Part shown: positions 16,983 to 25,059 of the stretch, in pieces
Position numbering within the stretch: the first letter of the stretch is position 1
Layout of the letters: each line of letters begins with the position of its first letter
DNA from: Streptomyces cyanogenus
Lineage (GTDB): Bacteria > Actinomycetota > Actinomycetes > Streptomycetales > Streptomycetaceae
Direction of reading: 5' to 3'
DNA length: 64,000 nt
NCBI RefSeq assembly: GCF_017526105.1
Contig: NZ_CP071839.1
Span: 4,580,001-4,644,000, forward strand
Made by a program: the position numbers and the translations under genes
The notes under the pieces: generated by a model
What the model saw: the letters and a program-made list of their open reading frames with translations, nothing else
Databases searched by the model: none
What the model was told of the DNA's origin: nothing

Positions 16983-17531
16983 ATGGAGATGCCGAGGAAC
17001 GAACGGTCGCTGGAGAATCCCCAGATCCTCGTCGTGGGCCAGGACGGGATGGCGCTCGGCGGCGGCGGTGGCGGGGACGAGGACTCCCGTGAGACCCCGG
17101 TGACGGAGCAGGTGGAACAGCCGGCCAAGGTCATGCGGATCGGCAGCATGATCAAGCAGCTGCTGGAGGAGGTGCGCGCCGCTCCCCTCGACGAGGCCAG
17201 CCGGGTACGGCTGAAGGAGATCCACGCCAGCTCGGTGAAGGAGCTGGAGGACGGTCTGGCCCCCGAGCTGGTCGAGGAACTGGAGCGACTCTCCCTGCCG
17301 TTCACCGACGACGCCACCCCGAGCGACGCGGAACTGCGGATCGCACAGGCACAGTTGGTCGGGTGGCTGGAGGGCCTCTTCCACGGGATCCAGACCACGC
17401 TGTTCGCCCAGCAGATGGCCGCGCGGGCCCAGTTGGAGCAGATGCGTCGCGCGCTCCCGCCGGGCATGACCGGCCACGAGGGCGGCGACGACCACCACAC
17501 GGGCGGTCGCTCGGGCGGGCCGTACCTGTAA
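16983..17531 (+). CDS. bpa: Bpa/PafE, ATP-independent proteasome activator
   Basis: The 182-residue protein belongs to the DUF2587 bacterial proteasome activator family. It forms a ring that docks on the 20S proteasome and feeds unfolded proteins without ATP. The helical core runs from VTEQVEQPAKVMRIGSMIKQ to LFAQQMAARAQLEQMRRALP. The C-terminus ends GPYL, in place of the GQYL docking motif known from mycobacteria. I chose the ATG at 16983; a GTG at 16965 is also in frame. A strong hairpin terminator follows the stop. Confidence 0.9.
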   Translation: MEMPRNERSLENPQILVVGQDGMALGGGGGGDEDSRETPVTEQVEQPAKVMRIGSMIKQLLEEVRAAPLDEASRVRLKEIHASSVKELEDGLAPELVEELERLSLPFTDDATPSDAELRIAQAQLVGWLEGLFHGIQTTLFAQQMAARAQLEQMRRALPPGMTGHEGGDDHHTGGRSGGPYL

Positions 17532-17554
17532 GCCACCGGCCGACGACACACGGA

Positions 17555-17580
17555 GGGCCCGGCGGATCACCGCCGGGCCC
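17555..17580. terminator. Hairpin terminator between bpa and the kinase gene
   Basis: GGGCCCGGCGG (17555-17565) and CCGCCGGGCCC (17570-17580) form a perfect 11-bp stem with the loop ATCA. It lies between two convergent genes and probably stops transcription from both sides. Confidence 0.85.
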
Positions 17581-17625
17581 GACTCGTTCCCGGTCCACCG
17601 GCCCGGGGCTGCGCCCCGGTGCGGG

Positions 17626-19272
17626 TCACTGCGGTGGGTTGCCCGTGGACACGCTCAGTTCGATGTCCAGGTCGTCCGGGTCGACGTCGGTGTCCTGGGC
17701 GGGGAACTGGTTCAGGACGGTGCCGTCGCCCCAGGTGTTGTCGTCCTGGTGCTTGATGTCCCACTTCCAGCCCGCGGCCTGCAGACACGCCTTCACGGAG
17801 TCGATGTCCTTGTAGCGGAAGTCGGGCAGCTCGATCTTCTTCGGGTCCTTCCACGACTCCTGCGGATCGGTGCACTTGCTCGTGTCGATCCGCCGGCTGG
17901 GGTCCGGTGGGCGGTAGCCCGCCCGGTGGGACGCGGAGGCCGAGGCGCTCGCTTTGCCGCTGTCGGCCTTGGCGTCCTCTCCGGTGTTCTTCACCACCAG
18001 CGCGACGATCACCCCGACGGCCACGACGGCCGCCACCGCGACCGAACCGATGACCACCGGCCGCTTCTTCCGGCCGCCGGCCGGTCCGGCCGGCGGCCCC
18101 GCGGCCTGCGGCGCCATCGTGTACGGCGGCGGGGTCGGCGCGCCGGCCTGCGGGCCGTAGCCCACCGGAGGCGTCTGGTAGCCGCCCTGCTGCGGGTAGC
18201 CGTAGGCCGCGGGCGCCGGGTGGCCGTACGGGTTCGGAGCCGGAGTGGGGGCCGGCGCCGGCTGGTACGGCGTCTGGACCTGCCCGTGCGGCGCCGGGGT
18301 CGCACGGTCGACCGGCGGGAACACCGCGGAACCGACGCCCGAGCCGCTCTGCGTCGGACCGGTGCCCGGCACGATGCTCGGCGGGGCCGCCTGGAAGGAG
18401 GCCGCGACGCGCAGGCACTCGGCGCGCATGGACTCGGCGGTCGGGAAGCGCTCGTTCGGGTTCTTCTTCAGCGCACGGGCGACCAGCGCGTCCACCGCGG
18501 GCGGCAGCGCACGGTTGACCGAGGAGGGCGCCACCGGCTCCTCCTGCACGTGCGCGTACGCGATCGCCAGCGGCGAGTCCGCGTCGAACGGCAGCCGCCC
18601 GGTCACCAGCTGGAACAGCATGATGCCGACCGAGTACAGGTCGGAACGGGCGTCCACCCCGCGACCGAGGGCCTGCTCGGGCGAGAGGTACTGCGGGGTG
18701 CCGACGACCATGCCGGTCTGGGTCATGGAGGTGACGCCGGACTGCATGGCGCGGGCGATGCCGAAGTCCATCACCTTGACCACGCCGCGCTTGGTCACCA
18801 TCACGTTGCCCGGCTTGATGTCGCGGTGGACCAGCCCCATCTCGTGGCTGATCTCCAGGGCAGCGAGCACGTCGGCGGTGACCTTCAGCGCCTTGTCGGC
18901 GGGCATCGCGCCGAACTGCCGGATGTCCTCCTCCAGGACCGAGCCCAGCGGCCGGCCCTCGACGTACTCCATGACGATGTACGGCATCGCCACGCCGTTC
19001 AGGTCGTCCTCGCCCGTGTCGAAGACGGAGACGATGTTGGTGTGCGTGAGCTTGGCCACGGCCTGCGCCTCACGGCGGAAGCGCTCGCGGAAGGCCTGCT
19101 CCCGGCCGAGCTCGGTGTGGAGCGTCTTGATGGCGACCTGGCGGTCCAGCACCGCGTCGTACGCCAGGTGGACCGAGGCCATGCCGCCCTCGCCCAGCAA
19201 GTCGCGCAGCTGGTAGCGGCCCCCGGCCAGGGCCTGCCCCGCGTACCGGCCCTGTGCGCCGTCCTGGCTCAT
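17626..19272 (-). CDS. Hanks-type Ser/Thr protein kinase with a degenerate PASTA-like ectodomain
   Basis: The 548-residue protein has an N-terminal kinase domain (about 19-285): Gly-loop GEGGMASV, ATP-binding K49, HRDIKPGN (149-156), DFG (169-171) and the phospho-acceptor loop TSMTQTGMVVGTPQYLSPEQ. A Pro/Gln/Tyr-rich linker leads to one transmembrane helix (about 405-427). The extracellular part ends in one PASTA-like module (KIELPDFRYKDIDSVKACLQ onward). It is likely a membrane sensor kinase for cell-wall or envelope signals. It is divergent from a second kinase at 19616. GGAGAG precedes the ATG. Confidence 0.92.
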   Translation of the reverse strand: MSQDGAQGRYAGQALAGGRYQLRDLLGEGGMASVHLAYDAVLDRQVAIKTLHTELGREQAFRERFRREAQAVAKLTHTNIVSVFDTGEDDLNGVAMPYIVMEYVEGRPLGSVLEEDIRQFGAMPADKALKVTADVLAALEISHEMGLVHRDIKPGNVMVTKRGVVKVMDFGIARAMQSGVTSMTQTGMVVGTPQYLSPEQALGRGVDARSDLYSVGIMLFQLVTGRLPFDADSPLAIAYAHVQEEPVAPSSVNRALPPAVDALVARALKKNPNERFPTAESMRAECLRVAASFQAAPPSIVPGTGPTQSGSGVGSAVFPPVDRATPAPHGQVQTPYQPAPAPTPAPNPYGHPAPAAYGYPQQGGYQTPPVGYGPQAGAPTPPPYTMAPQAAGPPAGPAGGRKKRPVVIGSVAVAAVVAVGVIVALVVKNTGEDAKADSGKASASASASHRAGYRPPDPSRRIDTSKCTDPQESWKDPKKIELPDFRYKDIDSVKACLQAAGWKWDIKHQDDNTWGDGTVLNQFPAQDTDVDPDDLDIELSVSTGNPPQ

Positions 19273-19615
19273 CTCTCCGCGTCCCCCACCGGCCGCCCGG
19301 CACCGTCAGCCGGCGAACAGGCCTTGATCGAATGTGTCATTCCCGGCCAAGTCTGCCCCAGGGCACCGACACGTCAAGCGCGGTGCCCGTTCCGTGACCG
19401 TACGCGCCGGAAGCGTCGCGCAAGCGTTACAGGGGCCGTACGACGGGCGCACAGAATTTGCACGACAGCGCGTGCTAGAGGTTTCATGACCGGTCTGTCT
19501 CGGGTCGGTTCCGGTTCCCGTTCCGAGCCGGTGGCCCCCGCGGAGGCTGTAGCGTGGCCGACGGAGACCGTAACAACACCGCGCGCACCGCGGGCAGAAA
19601 CGACGGCGAGGACTG
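19273..19615. other. Divergent promoter region between two kinase genes
   Basis: These 343 bp contain no credible gene and must hold promoters for both kinases. The segment is less GC-rich than the flanking genes in places (for example around 19320-19350 and 19450-19490), but I cannot point to a convincing -35/-10 pair or operator. Confidence 0.5.
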
Positions 19616-21244
19616 ATGGCACAGACGCAGCGCTCTCAGGGCCCGTCCGACCCCGAGGCGACTGGCGGCGGCATGTCAGACGCGCCGGAGATGTGGGGCA
19701 ACGGAGGGCTCGTCGGCGACGGCCGGTACCGGCTCACGCACCGGCTGGGCCGGGGCGGCATGGCCGAGGTGTTCGCGGCCGAGGACGTCCGCCTGGGCCG
19801 CACGGTCGCGGTCAAGCTGCTGCGCGCGGACCTGGCCGAGGACCCCGTCTCCAAGGCCCGTTTCACCCGCGAGGCACAGTCGGTCGCCGGCCTCAACCAC
19901 CACGCGATCGTCGCCGTGTACGACTCCGGCGAGGACGTCGTGGGCGGTCAGTCCGTGCCGTACATCGTCATGGAGCTGGTCGAGGGCCGCACCATCCGCG
20001 ACCTGCTGATGAACGCCGAGGCGCCGGGCCCCGAGCAGGCACTGATCATCGTCTCCGGTGTGCTGGAGGCGCTCGCCTACTCGCATCAGCATGGCATCGT
20101 GCACCGTGACATCAAGCCGGCGAATGTCATCATCACCCACAGCGGCGCCGTCAAGGTGATGGACTTCGGCATCGCCCGCGCCCTGCACGGCGCGTCCACG
20201 ACGATGACGCAGACCGGCATGGTCATGGGCACCCCGCAGTACCTCTCCCCGGAGCAGGCGCTCGGCAAGGCCGTCGACCACCGCTCCGACCTGTACGCGA
20301 CCGGCTGCCTGCTGTACGAACTCCTCTCCCTGCGGCCCCCGTTCACCGGCGAGACCCCGCTGTCGGTGGTCTACCAGCACGTCCAGGACATCCCGACGCC
20401 GCCCTCGGAGGTCTCCGAGGGCTGCCCGCCGGAGCTGGACGGCCTGGTCATGCGCTCCCTCGCCAAGGACCCCGACGACCGGTTCCAGACGGCCGAGGAG
20501 ATGCGCGGCCTGGTCCAGTACGGTCTGCAGATGCTCTACGACCAGGGCGGCCACACCGGCACCTGGAACACCGGCCCGGTGGAGACGCACGACGGCCGGC
20601 ACACCCCGGCGGCCGGCTTCGCCGGTACGAGCGTCATGCCGCACCCCGGGGACGGCGGCGGTACCACGCAGATCCCCCAGCCGATCCTGCCGACGGGCTA
20701 CGGCAGCGGTGACGACGGCGGTTTCGAGGGGAGCGGCAACAAGGGCAGCGGCCGCGGGAAGCTGTGGATCCTCGCCGTGCTCGCGGTCATCGCGATCGCG
20801 GCGGGCGTCGCGCTGGCGGTGAACGGCGCGAACGACCACAAGGGCGGCAACGGGAAGGACACCAAGCCGACGGCGACGCACTCCAAGAACACGAAGGAGA
20901 AGTCACCGTCCCCGACGCCGTCCGACGACAGCACGGACGAGCCCTCGGACCCCTCCACGGAGAACGGCACGGGCACGGGCACCGGCTCCGGCTGGCCGCC
21001 GGCCTCCACGCCGTCGTACAGCCAGCCGCAGTCGGCCAGTTCGACACCGAGCAGCGAGCCGTCGACCCCGGAGAGCACGCCGTCGGAGCCCACGGACCCG
21101 GCGAACGGCGGTACGGACGCGGGCACCGCCGACGGCGGCACGGACGCCGGTACCGCCGACGGCGGTACGGACGCGGGCACCGGAGACGCCGGCAGCACCG
21201 TGGGCACCACCACCGACGGCAGCACCGGCGAGACCACCGGTTGA
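19616..21244 (+). CDS. Hanks-type Ser/Thr protein kinase with a Ser/Thr/Gly-rich ectodomain
   Basis: The 542-residue protein has a kinase domain (about 36-300): GRGGMAEV loop, K67, HRDIKPAN (163-170), DFG (183-185) and the activation loop TTMTQTGMVMGTPQYLSPEQ. One transmembrane helix lies at about 383-403. The extracellular tail (404-542) has no recognisable fold; it is Thr/Ser/Pro/Gly-rich and ends with three tandem 9-residue repeats, resembling a wall-spanning stalk. It differs from its divergent neighbour, which has a PASTA-like module. GGCGAGGA lies before the ATG. Confidence 0.92.
   Translation: MAQTQRSQGPSDPEATGGGMSDAPEMWGNGGLVGDGRYRLTHRLGRGGMAEVFAAEDVRLGRTVAVKLLRADLAEDPVSKARFTREAQSVAGLNHHAIVAVYDSGEDVVGGQSVPYIVMELVEGRTIRDLLMNAEAPGPEQALIIVSGVLEALAYSHQHGIVHRDIKPANVIITHSGAVKVMDFGIARALHGASTTMTQTGMVMGTPQYLSPEQALGKAVDHRSDLYATGCLLYELLSLRPPFTGETPLSVVYQHVQDIPTPPSEVSEGCPPELDGLVMRSLAKDPDDRFQTAEEMRGLVQYGLQMLYDQGGHTGTWNTGPVETHDGRHTPAAGFAGTSVMPHPGDGGGTTQIPQPILPTGYGSGDDGGFEGSGNKGSGRGKLWILAVLAVIAIAAGVALAVNGANDHKGGNGKDTKPTATHSKNTKEKSPSPTPSDDSTDEPSDPSTENGTGTGTGSGWPPASTPSYSQPQSASSTPSSEPSTPESTPSEPTDPANGGTDAGTADGGTDAGTADGGTDAGTGDAGSTVGTTTDGSTGETTG
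21107..21187 (+). repeat. Three 27-bp tandem repeats in the kinase ectodomain
   Basis: Units 21107-21133, 21134-21160 and 21161-21187 encode GGTDAGTAD, GGTDAGTAD and GGTDAGTGD. Synonymous third-base differences between copies show some age. They extend the Thr/Gly stalk of the kinase. Confidence 0.85.
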
Positions 21245-21265
21245 AGCGGACCTGCGGGAACCGGA

Positions 21266-21291
21266 CCGGCGTCACCCTGAGGTGACGCCGG
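21266..21291. terminator. Bidirectional hairpin terminator after the second kinase
   Basis: CCGGCGTCACC (21266-21276) and GGTGACGCCGG (21281-21291) make a perfect 11-bp stem with the loop CTGA. It lies between the convergent kinase and phosphotransferase genes. Confidence 0.85.
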
Positions 21292-21295
21292 CCGC

Positions 21296-22342
21296 TCACC
21301 GCACGAACGCGTCGCACACCGCGTCGTACTCGCGCGTCCACCACACGGCCAGCGCCGACGCGGCCGGGAACTGCCGGTCCGCGCGCGTGTCGCCGCGCTC
21401 GTAGTGCCAGCGCAGCATCCAGAAGTCGTTCAGCCGCTCCCACCACACCCGGTGCACGGCCGCCGCCAGCTCCGAGGGCGTGGCGCCGGCCGCGCGCCGG
21501 TACGCGCGCGCGTAGGCACGTACTTTCGGCAGGTCCAGCGTCCCGCCGGGCCGTACGAAGAAGATGACGGCGGCGCGTACCGCCTCCTCCGCGCGCGGCT
21601 GCACGCCGAGCCGGTCCCAGTCCACGATGGCCGCGGGGGCGTCGTCGTCCTTGTAGAGCAGGTTGAACGGGTGGAAGTCGCCGTGCACCCAGCCGACCGA
21701 GGCGCCGCGCGGCGGGCGCCGGTCCGTGTGCTGTTCCAGGAGCGCGCGGCGCTCCAGCAGCCGGTGCCGGGCGAGTTCGTCGAAGGCGTCGGCGGGCCGG
21801 TGCCGGCGCACATGGGCGAGCAGGTCGTCGATGAGCGCGAAGGTGTCGGCCGGGTCGGCGCTCTCCACGGGATGCGGGCCGGTCGCGGGCCGGGTGCGCC
21901 CCTTGGGGGGCATCACCCGCTCCAGGCAGGCGTGTACGGCGCCCAGGAGCGCCCCCAGGCGTGCGCTCTCCCCGCGGGTGAGCTGGCCGCCGTCGCGGTG
22001 CCTGCCGTCGATCCAGGGGTGCAGGGCGTAGGCGTGGCCGCCGATGACGGCGACCGTGCGGCCCTCGCGGTGCGCGAGCGGCGGGGCGACCGGGACGCCG
22101 AGGTCGGCGAGGCGCTGGGTGGCCCGGTGCCGGCGTTCGATGGCGGCCGGGTCGGCGGTGTCCGGGTCGAAGTGGTGCTTGAGGAAGTAGCGGCCGCGGG
22201 TGGTGCACAGCCGGTAGCCGCGGTTGAGGAGACCCTGGTCGACCGGCTCACAGGTGAGGGCGGTCCCCGCGGCGTACAGGCGGAGCAGGGCGCCCAGAGG
22301 GGGCGCATGGGGGACGGGGGGTGGTACACATGAGCGCGGCAC
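21296..22342 (-). CDS. Aminoglycoside phosphotransferase-fold kinase (CotS/APH family)
   Basis: The 348-residue protein has the APH fold. The catalytic loop is VGWVHGDFHPFNLLY, with the HGDxHxxN motif, and the metal-binding Asp is in AAIVDWDRLGV. The N-lobe contains GYRLCTTRGRYFLKHH. Such enzymes phosphorylate small hydroxylated molecules such as choline, homoserine or sugars. The presence of this fold alone does not imply antibiotic resistance, and the substrate is unknown. The GTG at 22342 is the only reasonable start, with a weak ribosome binding site. Confidence 0.78.
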   Translation of the reverse strand: MPRSCVPPPVPHAPPLGALLRLYAAGTALTCEPVDQGLLNRGYRLCTTRGRYFLKHHFDPDTADPAAIERRHRATQRLADLGVPVAPPLAHREGRTVAVIGGHAYALHPWIDGRHRDGGQLTRGESARLGALLGAVHACLERVMPPKGRTRPATGPHPVESADPADTFALIDDLLAHVRRHRPADAFDELARHRLLERRALLEQHTDRRPPRGASVGWVHGDFHPFNLLYKDDDAPAAIVDWDRLGVQPRAEEAVRAAVIFFVRPGGTLDLPKVRAYARAYRRAAGATPSELAAAVHRVWWERLNDFWMLRWHYERGDTRADRQFPAASALAVWWTREYDAVCDAFVR

Positions 22343-22831
22343 GCGCCAGATGGTAGGGCACGTGCAGCCCCTGTGAGCTGGGGCTTGTCACAGGCAGTCG
22401 CCGACGGTCGCTTTCGGTCACCCGGGGGCTCTTCCGTCTGTGTGCTGGCCGTGTCCGACGGCCCCGGGGGCATCGATCGGAAATACCCTGACTTTTCCTT
22501 CTTCGCGTACGCGGTACGTCTCACATGAAACTCTTCCCGTGACCTGGGTGCGCGGGATAACGTGCGGGTGCTTCGGACTGGCGCAAGGCTGTGACCAGCG
22601 CGCTTTCACACCACCTCGATTTACTTGGAAATCCAAGCAAAATCGCAGGTCAAACGGGGTTTCACAGAAATGTGGGGCACTGGGTAACGTGATGGTTGCA
22701 GGGCGCTCGCCGGGGCACCTGTCACGCCTGTTCCCGGCCGAGTGGCACCCACCCCGTGCCCGGTGGTCGAAACAGGTGAGCCGCACTGGCCTACCGGCAA
22801 CCCCGGGGGCCGGAACGACGGAGGAGCACAC
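22343..22831. other. Long leader region before the second bkd operon
   Basis: These 489 bp have no convincing gene, and their base composition is clearly less GC-rich than the neighbours between about 22480 and 22700. They contain a palindrome (22624-22637) and a possible promoter TTCACA (22661-22666), 18-bp spacer, TAACGT (22685-22690), leaving a leader of roughly 140 nt before bkdA. Open frames crossing it use rare codons and lack ribosome binding sites. Confidence 0.55.
22624..22637. promoter_or_regulatory. Palindromic operator candidate upstream of the second bkd operon
   Basis: CTTGGAAATCCAAG has perfect 6-bp arms around AA. The symmetry extends outward (TT.C before, G.AA after) to about 20 bp. 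It lies 30 bp before a possible promoter. It does not resemble the PaaR-like boxes at the first bkd operon, so the two operons seem to be controlled differently. Confidence 0.55.
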
Positions 22832-24070
22832 GTGACCGTGGAGAGCAGTGCCGCGCGCAAGCCGCGACGCAGCGCCGCAGGCAAGGCCGGCACCACCGGC
22901 AGCAAGACCGGCACGACGGCCGGCACGACCGGAGCCACCGGCACCGAGCGCACCACCCGCACCACCCGCAGCACCGCCAAGAAGAGCACCGACCCGGAAC
23001 TCGTGCAGCTCCTGACGCCGGAGGGCAAGCGGGTCAAGAACGCCGAGTACGACCCCTTCGTCGCCGGCATCACCCCCGAAGACCTCCGCGGCCTGTACCG
23101 CGACATGGTGCTCACCCGCCGCTTCGACGCCGAGGCCACCGCTCTGCAGCGCCAGGGCGAGCTGGGCCTGTGGGCCTCCCTGCTGGGCCAGGAGGCCGCC
23201 CAGATCGGCTCCGGCCGGGCCACCCGCGAGGACGACTACGTCTTCCCGACCTACCGCGAGCACGGCGTCGCCTGGTGCCGCGGGGTCGACCCGGCCAACC
23301 TGCTCGGCATGTTCCGCGGCGTGAACAACGGCGGCTGGGACCCGAACAGCAACAACTTCCACCTGTACACGATCGTCATCGGCTCCCAGACGCTGCACGC
23401 CACCGGCTACGCGATGGGCGTCGCCAAGGACGGCGCGGACTCGGCGGTCATCGCCTACTTCGGCGACGGTGCCTCCAGCCAGGGCGACGTCGCCGAATCG
23501 TTCACCTTCGCCGCGGTCTACAACGCCCCGGTGGTGTTCTTCTGCCAGAACAACCAGTGGGCGATCTCCGAGCCGACCGAGCGCCAGACCCGCGTCCCGC
23601 TCTACCAGCGCGCGCAGGGCTACGGCTTCCCGGGCGTCCGGGTCGACGGCAACGACGTGCTGGCCTGCCTCGCGGTCACCAAGTGGGCGCTGGAGCGCGC
23701 CCGCAACGGCGAGGGCCCCACCCTGGTGGAGGCGTTCACCTACCGCATGGGCGCCCACACCACCTCCGACGACCCCACCCGTTACCGGGGCGACGAGGAG
23801 CGGCTGGCCTGGGAGGCGAAGGACCCGATCCTGCGCCTTCGCCGCTATCTGGAGGCCTCGAACCACGCGGACGAGGGATTCTTCGCGGAACTCGAGAGCG
23901 AGTCCGAGGCGTTGGGCAGACGAGTGCGCGAAGCGGTCCGCGCCATGCCCGACCCGGACCACTTCGCCATCTTCGAGAACGCGTACGCGGACGGGCACGC
24001 GCTCGTCGACGAGGAGCGCGCCCAGTTCGCCGCCTACCAGGCGTCGTTCGCCGATGAAGGGGGTCACTGA
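22832..24070 (+). CDS. bkdA: Branched-chain 2-oxoacid dehydrogenase E1 alpha (second copy)
   Basis: The 412-residue E1 alpha has the thiamine diphosphate motif GDGASSQGD (211-219) and NN (240-241), and carries GLWASLLGQEAAQIG and AHTTSDDPTRY. The first 50 residues are a low-complexity Lys/Thr/Gly/Ala extension not present in the first copy. The GTG at 22832 has GGAGGA 6 bp upstream. It heads a three-gene operon (bkdA-bkdB one base apart). Remembered S. coelicolor order suggests this corresponds to its bkdA1B1C1, but I did not check that. Confidence 0.9.
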   Translation: MTVESSAARKPRRSAAGKAGTTGSKTGTTAGTTGATGTERTTRTTRSTAKKSTDPELVQLLTPEGKRVKNAEYDPFVAGITPEDLRGLYRDMVLTRRFDAEATALQRQGELGLWASLLGQEAAQIGSGRATREDDYVFPTYREHGVAWCRGVDPANLLGMFRGVNNGGWDPNSNNFHLYTIVIGSQTLHATGYAMGVAKDGADSAVIAYFGDGASSQGDVAESFTFAAVYNAPVVFFCQNNQWAISEPTERQTRVPLYQRAQGYGFPGVRVDGNDVLACLAVTKWALERARNGEGPTLVEAFTYRMGAHTTSDDPTRYRGDEERLAWEAKDPILRLRRYLEASNHADEGFFAELESESEALGRRVREAVRAMPDPDHFAIFENAYADGHALVDEERAQFAAYQASFADEGGH

Positions 24071-24071
24071 G

Positions 24072-25049
24072 ATGGCCGAGAAGATGGCGATGGCCAAGGC
24101 CATCAACGAGTCGCTGCGCCGTGCCCTGGACGCCGACCCCAAGGTGCTGGTCATGGGCGAGGACGTAGGCAAGCTCGGCGGCGTGTTCCGGGTGACCGAC
24201 GGCCTGCAGAAGGACTTCGGCGAGAGCCGGGTCATCGACACCCCGCTCGCCGAGTCCGGCATCGTCGGCACCGCGATCGGCCTGGCCCTGCGCGGCTACC
24301 GCCCGGTGGTGGAGATCCAGTTCGACGGCTTCGTCTTCCCGGCCTACGACCAGATCGTCACCCAGCTCGCCAAGATGCACGCCCGCTCGCTGGGCAAGGT
24401 CAAGCTGCCGGTCGTCGTCCGCATCCCCTACGGCGGCGGCATCGGAGCGGTCGAGCACCACTCGGAGTCGCCGGAAGCGCTGTTCGCCCACGTGGCGGGC
24501 CTGAAGGTCGTCTCGCCGTCGAACTCCTCCGACGCCTACTGGATGATGCAGCAGGCCATTCAGAGCGACGACCCGGTGATCTACTTCGAGCCGAAGCGGC
24601 GCTACTGGGACAAGGCCGAGGTCGACCCCGAGGCGATCCCCGCCCCGCTGCACAAGGCGCGCGTGGTCCGCGAGGGCACGGACCTCACCCTGGCGGCCTA
24701 CGGCCCGATGGTGAAGCTGTGCCAGGAGGCCGCGGACGCGGCGGCCGAGGAGGGCAAGTCCCTGGAGGTCCTGGACCTGCGCTCGGTCAGCCCCCTCGAC
24801 TTCGACTCCGTCCAGGCCTCGGTGGAGAAGACCCGCCGCCTGGTCGTGGTGCACGAGGCCCCGGTGTTCTTCGGCTCCGGCGCTGAGATCGCCGCGCGGA
24901 TTACCGAGCGCTGCTTCTACCACCTGGAGGCACCGGTCCTGCGGGTCGGCGGCTACCACGCCCCGTACCCGCCGGCGCGTCTCGAGGAGACGTACCTGCC
25001 GGACCTGGACCGTGTGCTCGACGCCGTCGACCGCTCGCTGGCGTACTGA
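24072..25049 (+). CDS. bkdB: Branched-chain 2-oxoacid dehydrogenase E1 beta (second copy)
   Basis: The 325-residue E1 beta partner has VMGEDVGKLGGVFRVTDGL, DTPLAESGIVGTAIGLALRG, IPYGGGIGAVEHHSESPEA and VVHEAPVFFGSGAEIAARI, all matching the first copy closely. The ATG is separated from the bkdA stop by one base (TGAGATG). It is complete, with both the pyrimidine-binding and C-terminal transketolase domains. Confidence 0.92.
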   Translation: MAEKMAMAKAINESLRRALDADPKVLVMGEDVGKLGGVFRVTDGLQKDFGESRVIDTPLAESGIVGTAIGLALRGYRPVVEIQFDGFVFPAYDQIVTQLAKMHARSLGKVKLPVVVRIPYGGGIGAVEHHSESPEALFAHVAGLKVVSPSNSSDAYWMMQQAIQSDDPVIYFEPKRRYWDKAEVDPEAIPAPLHKARVVREGTDLTLAAYGPMVKLCQEAADAAAEEGKSLEVLDLRSVSPLDFDSVQASVEKTRRLVVVHEAPVFFGSGAEIAARITERCFYHLEAPVLRVGGYHAPYPPARLEETYLPDLDRVLDAVDRSLAY

Positions 25050-25059
25050 GGAGAGGGCC

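Noticed and set aside
21296..22342. Aminoglycoside resistance gene
   Set aside because: It has the APH fold, but there is no specific similarity to resistance enzymes and the context is housekeeping.
22518..22531. GTCTCACATGAAAC as a third parS
   Set aside because: Two mismatches from consensus and no codon or palindrome support; ParB data would be needed.
22440..22835. Open frame of 131 codons before the second bkd operon
   Set aside because: Codon use is unlike real genes here, it runs into the bkdA start in another frame, and contains the palindrome and possible promoter.
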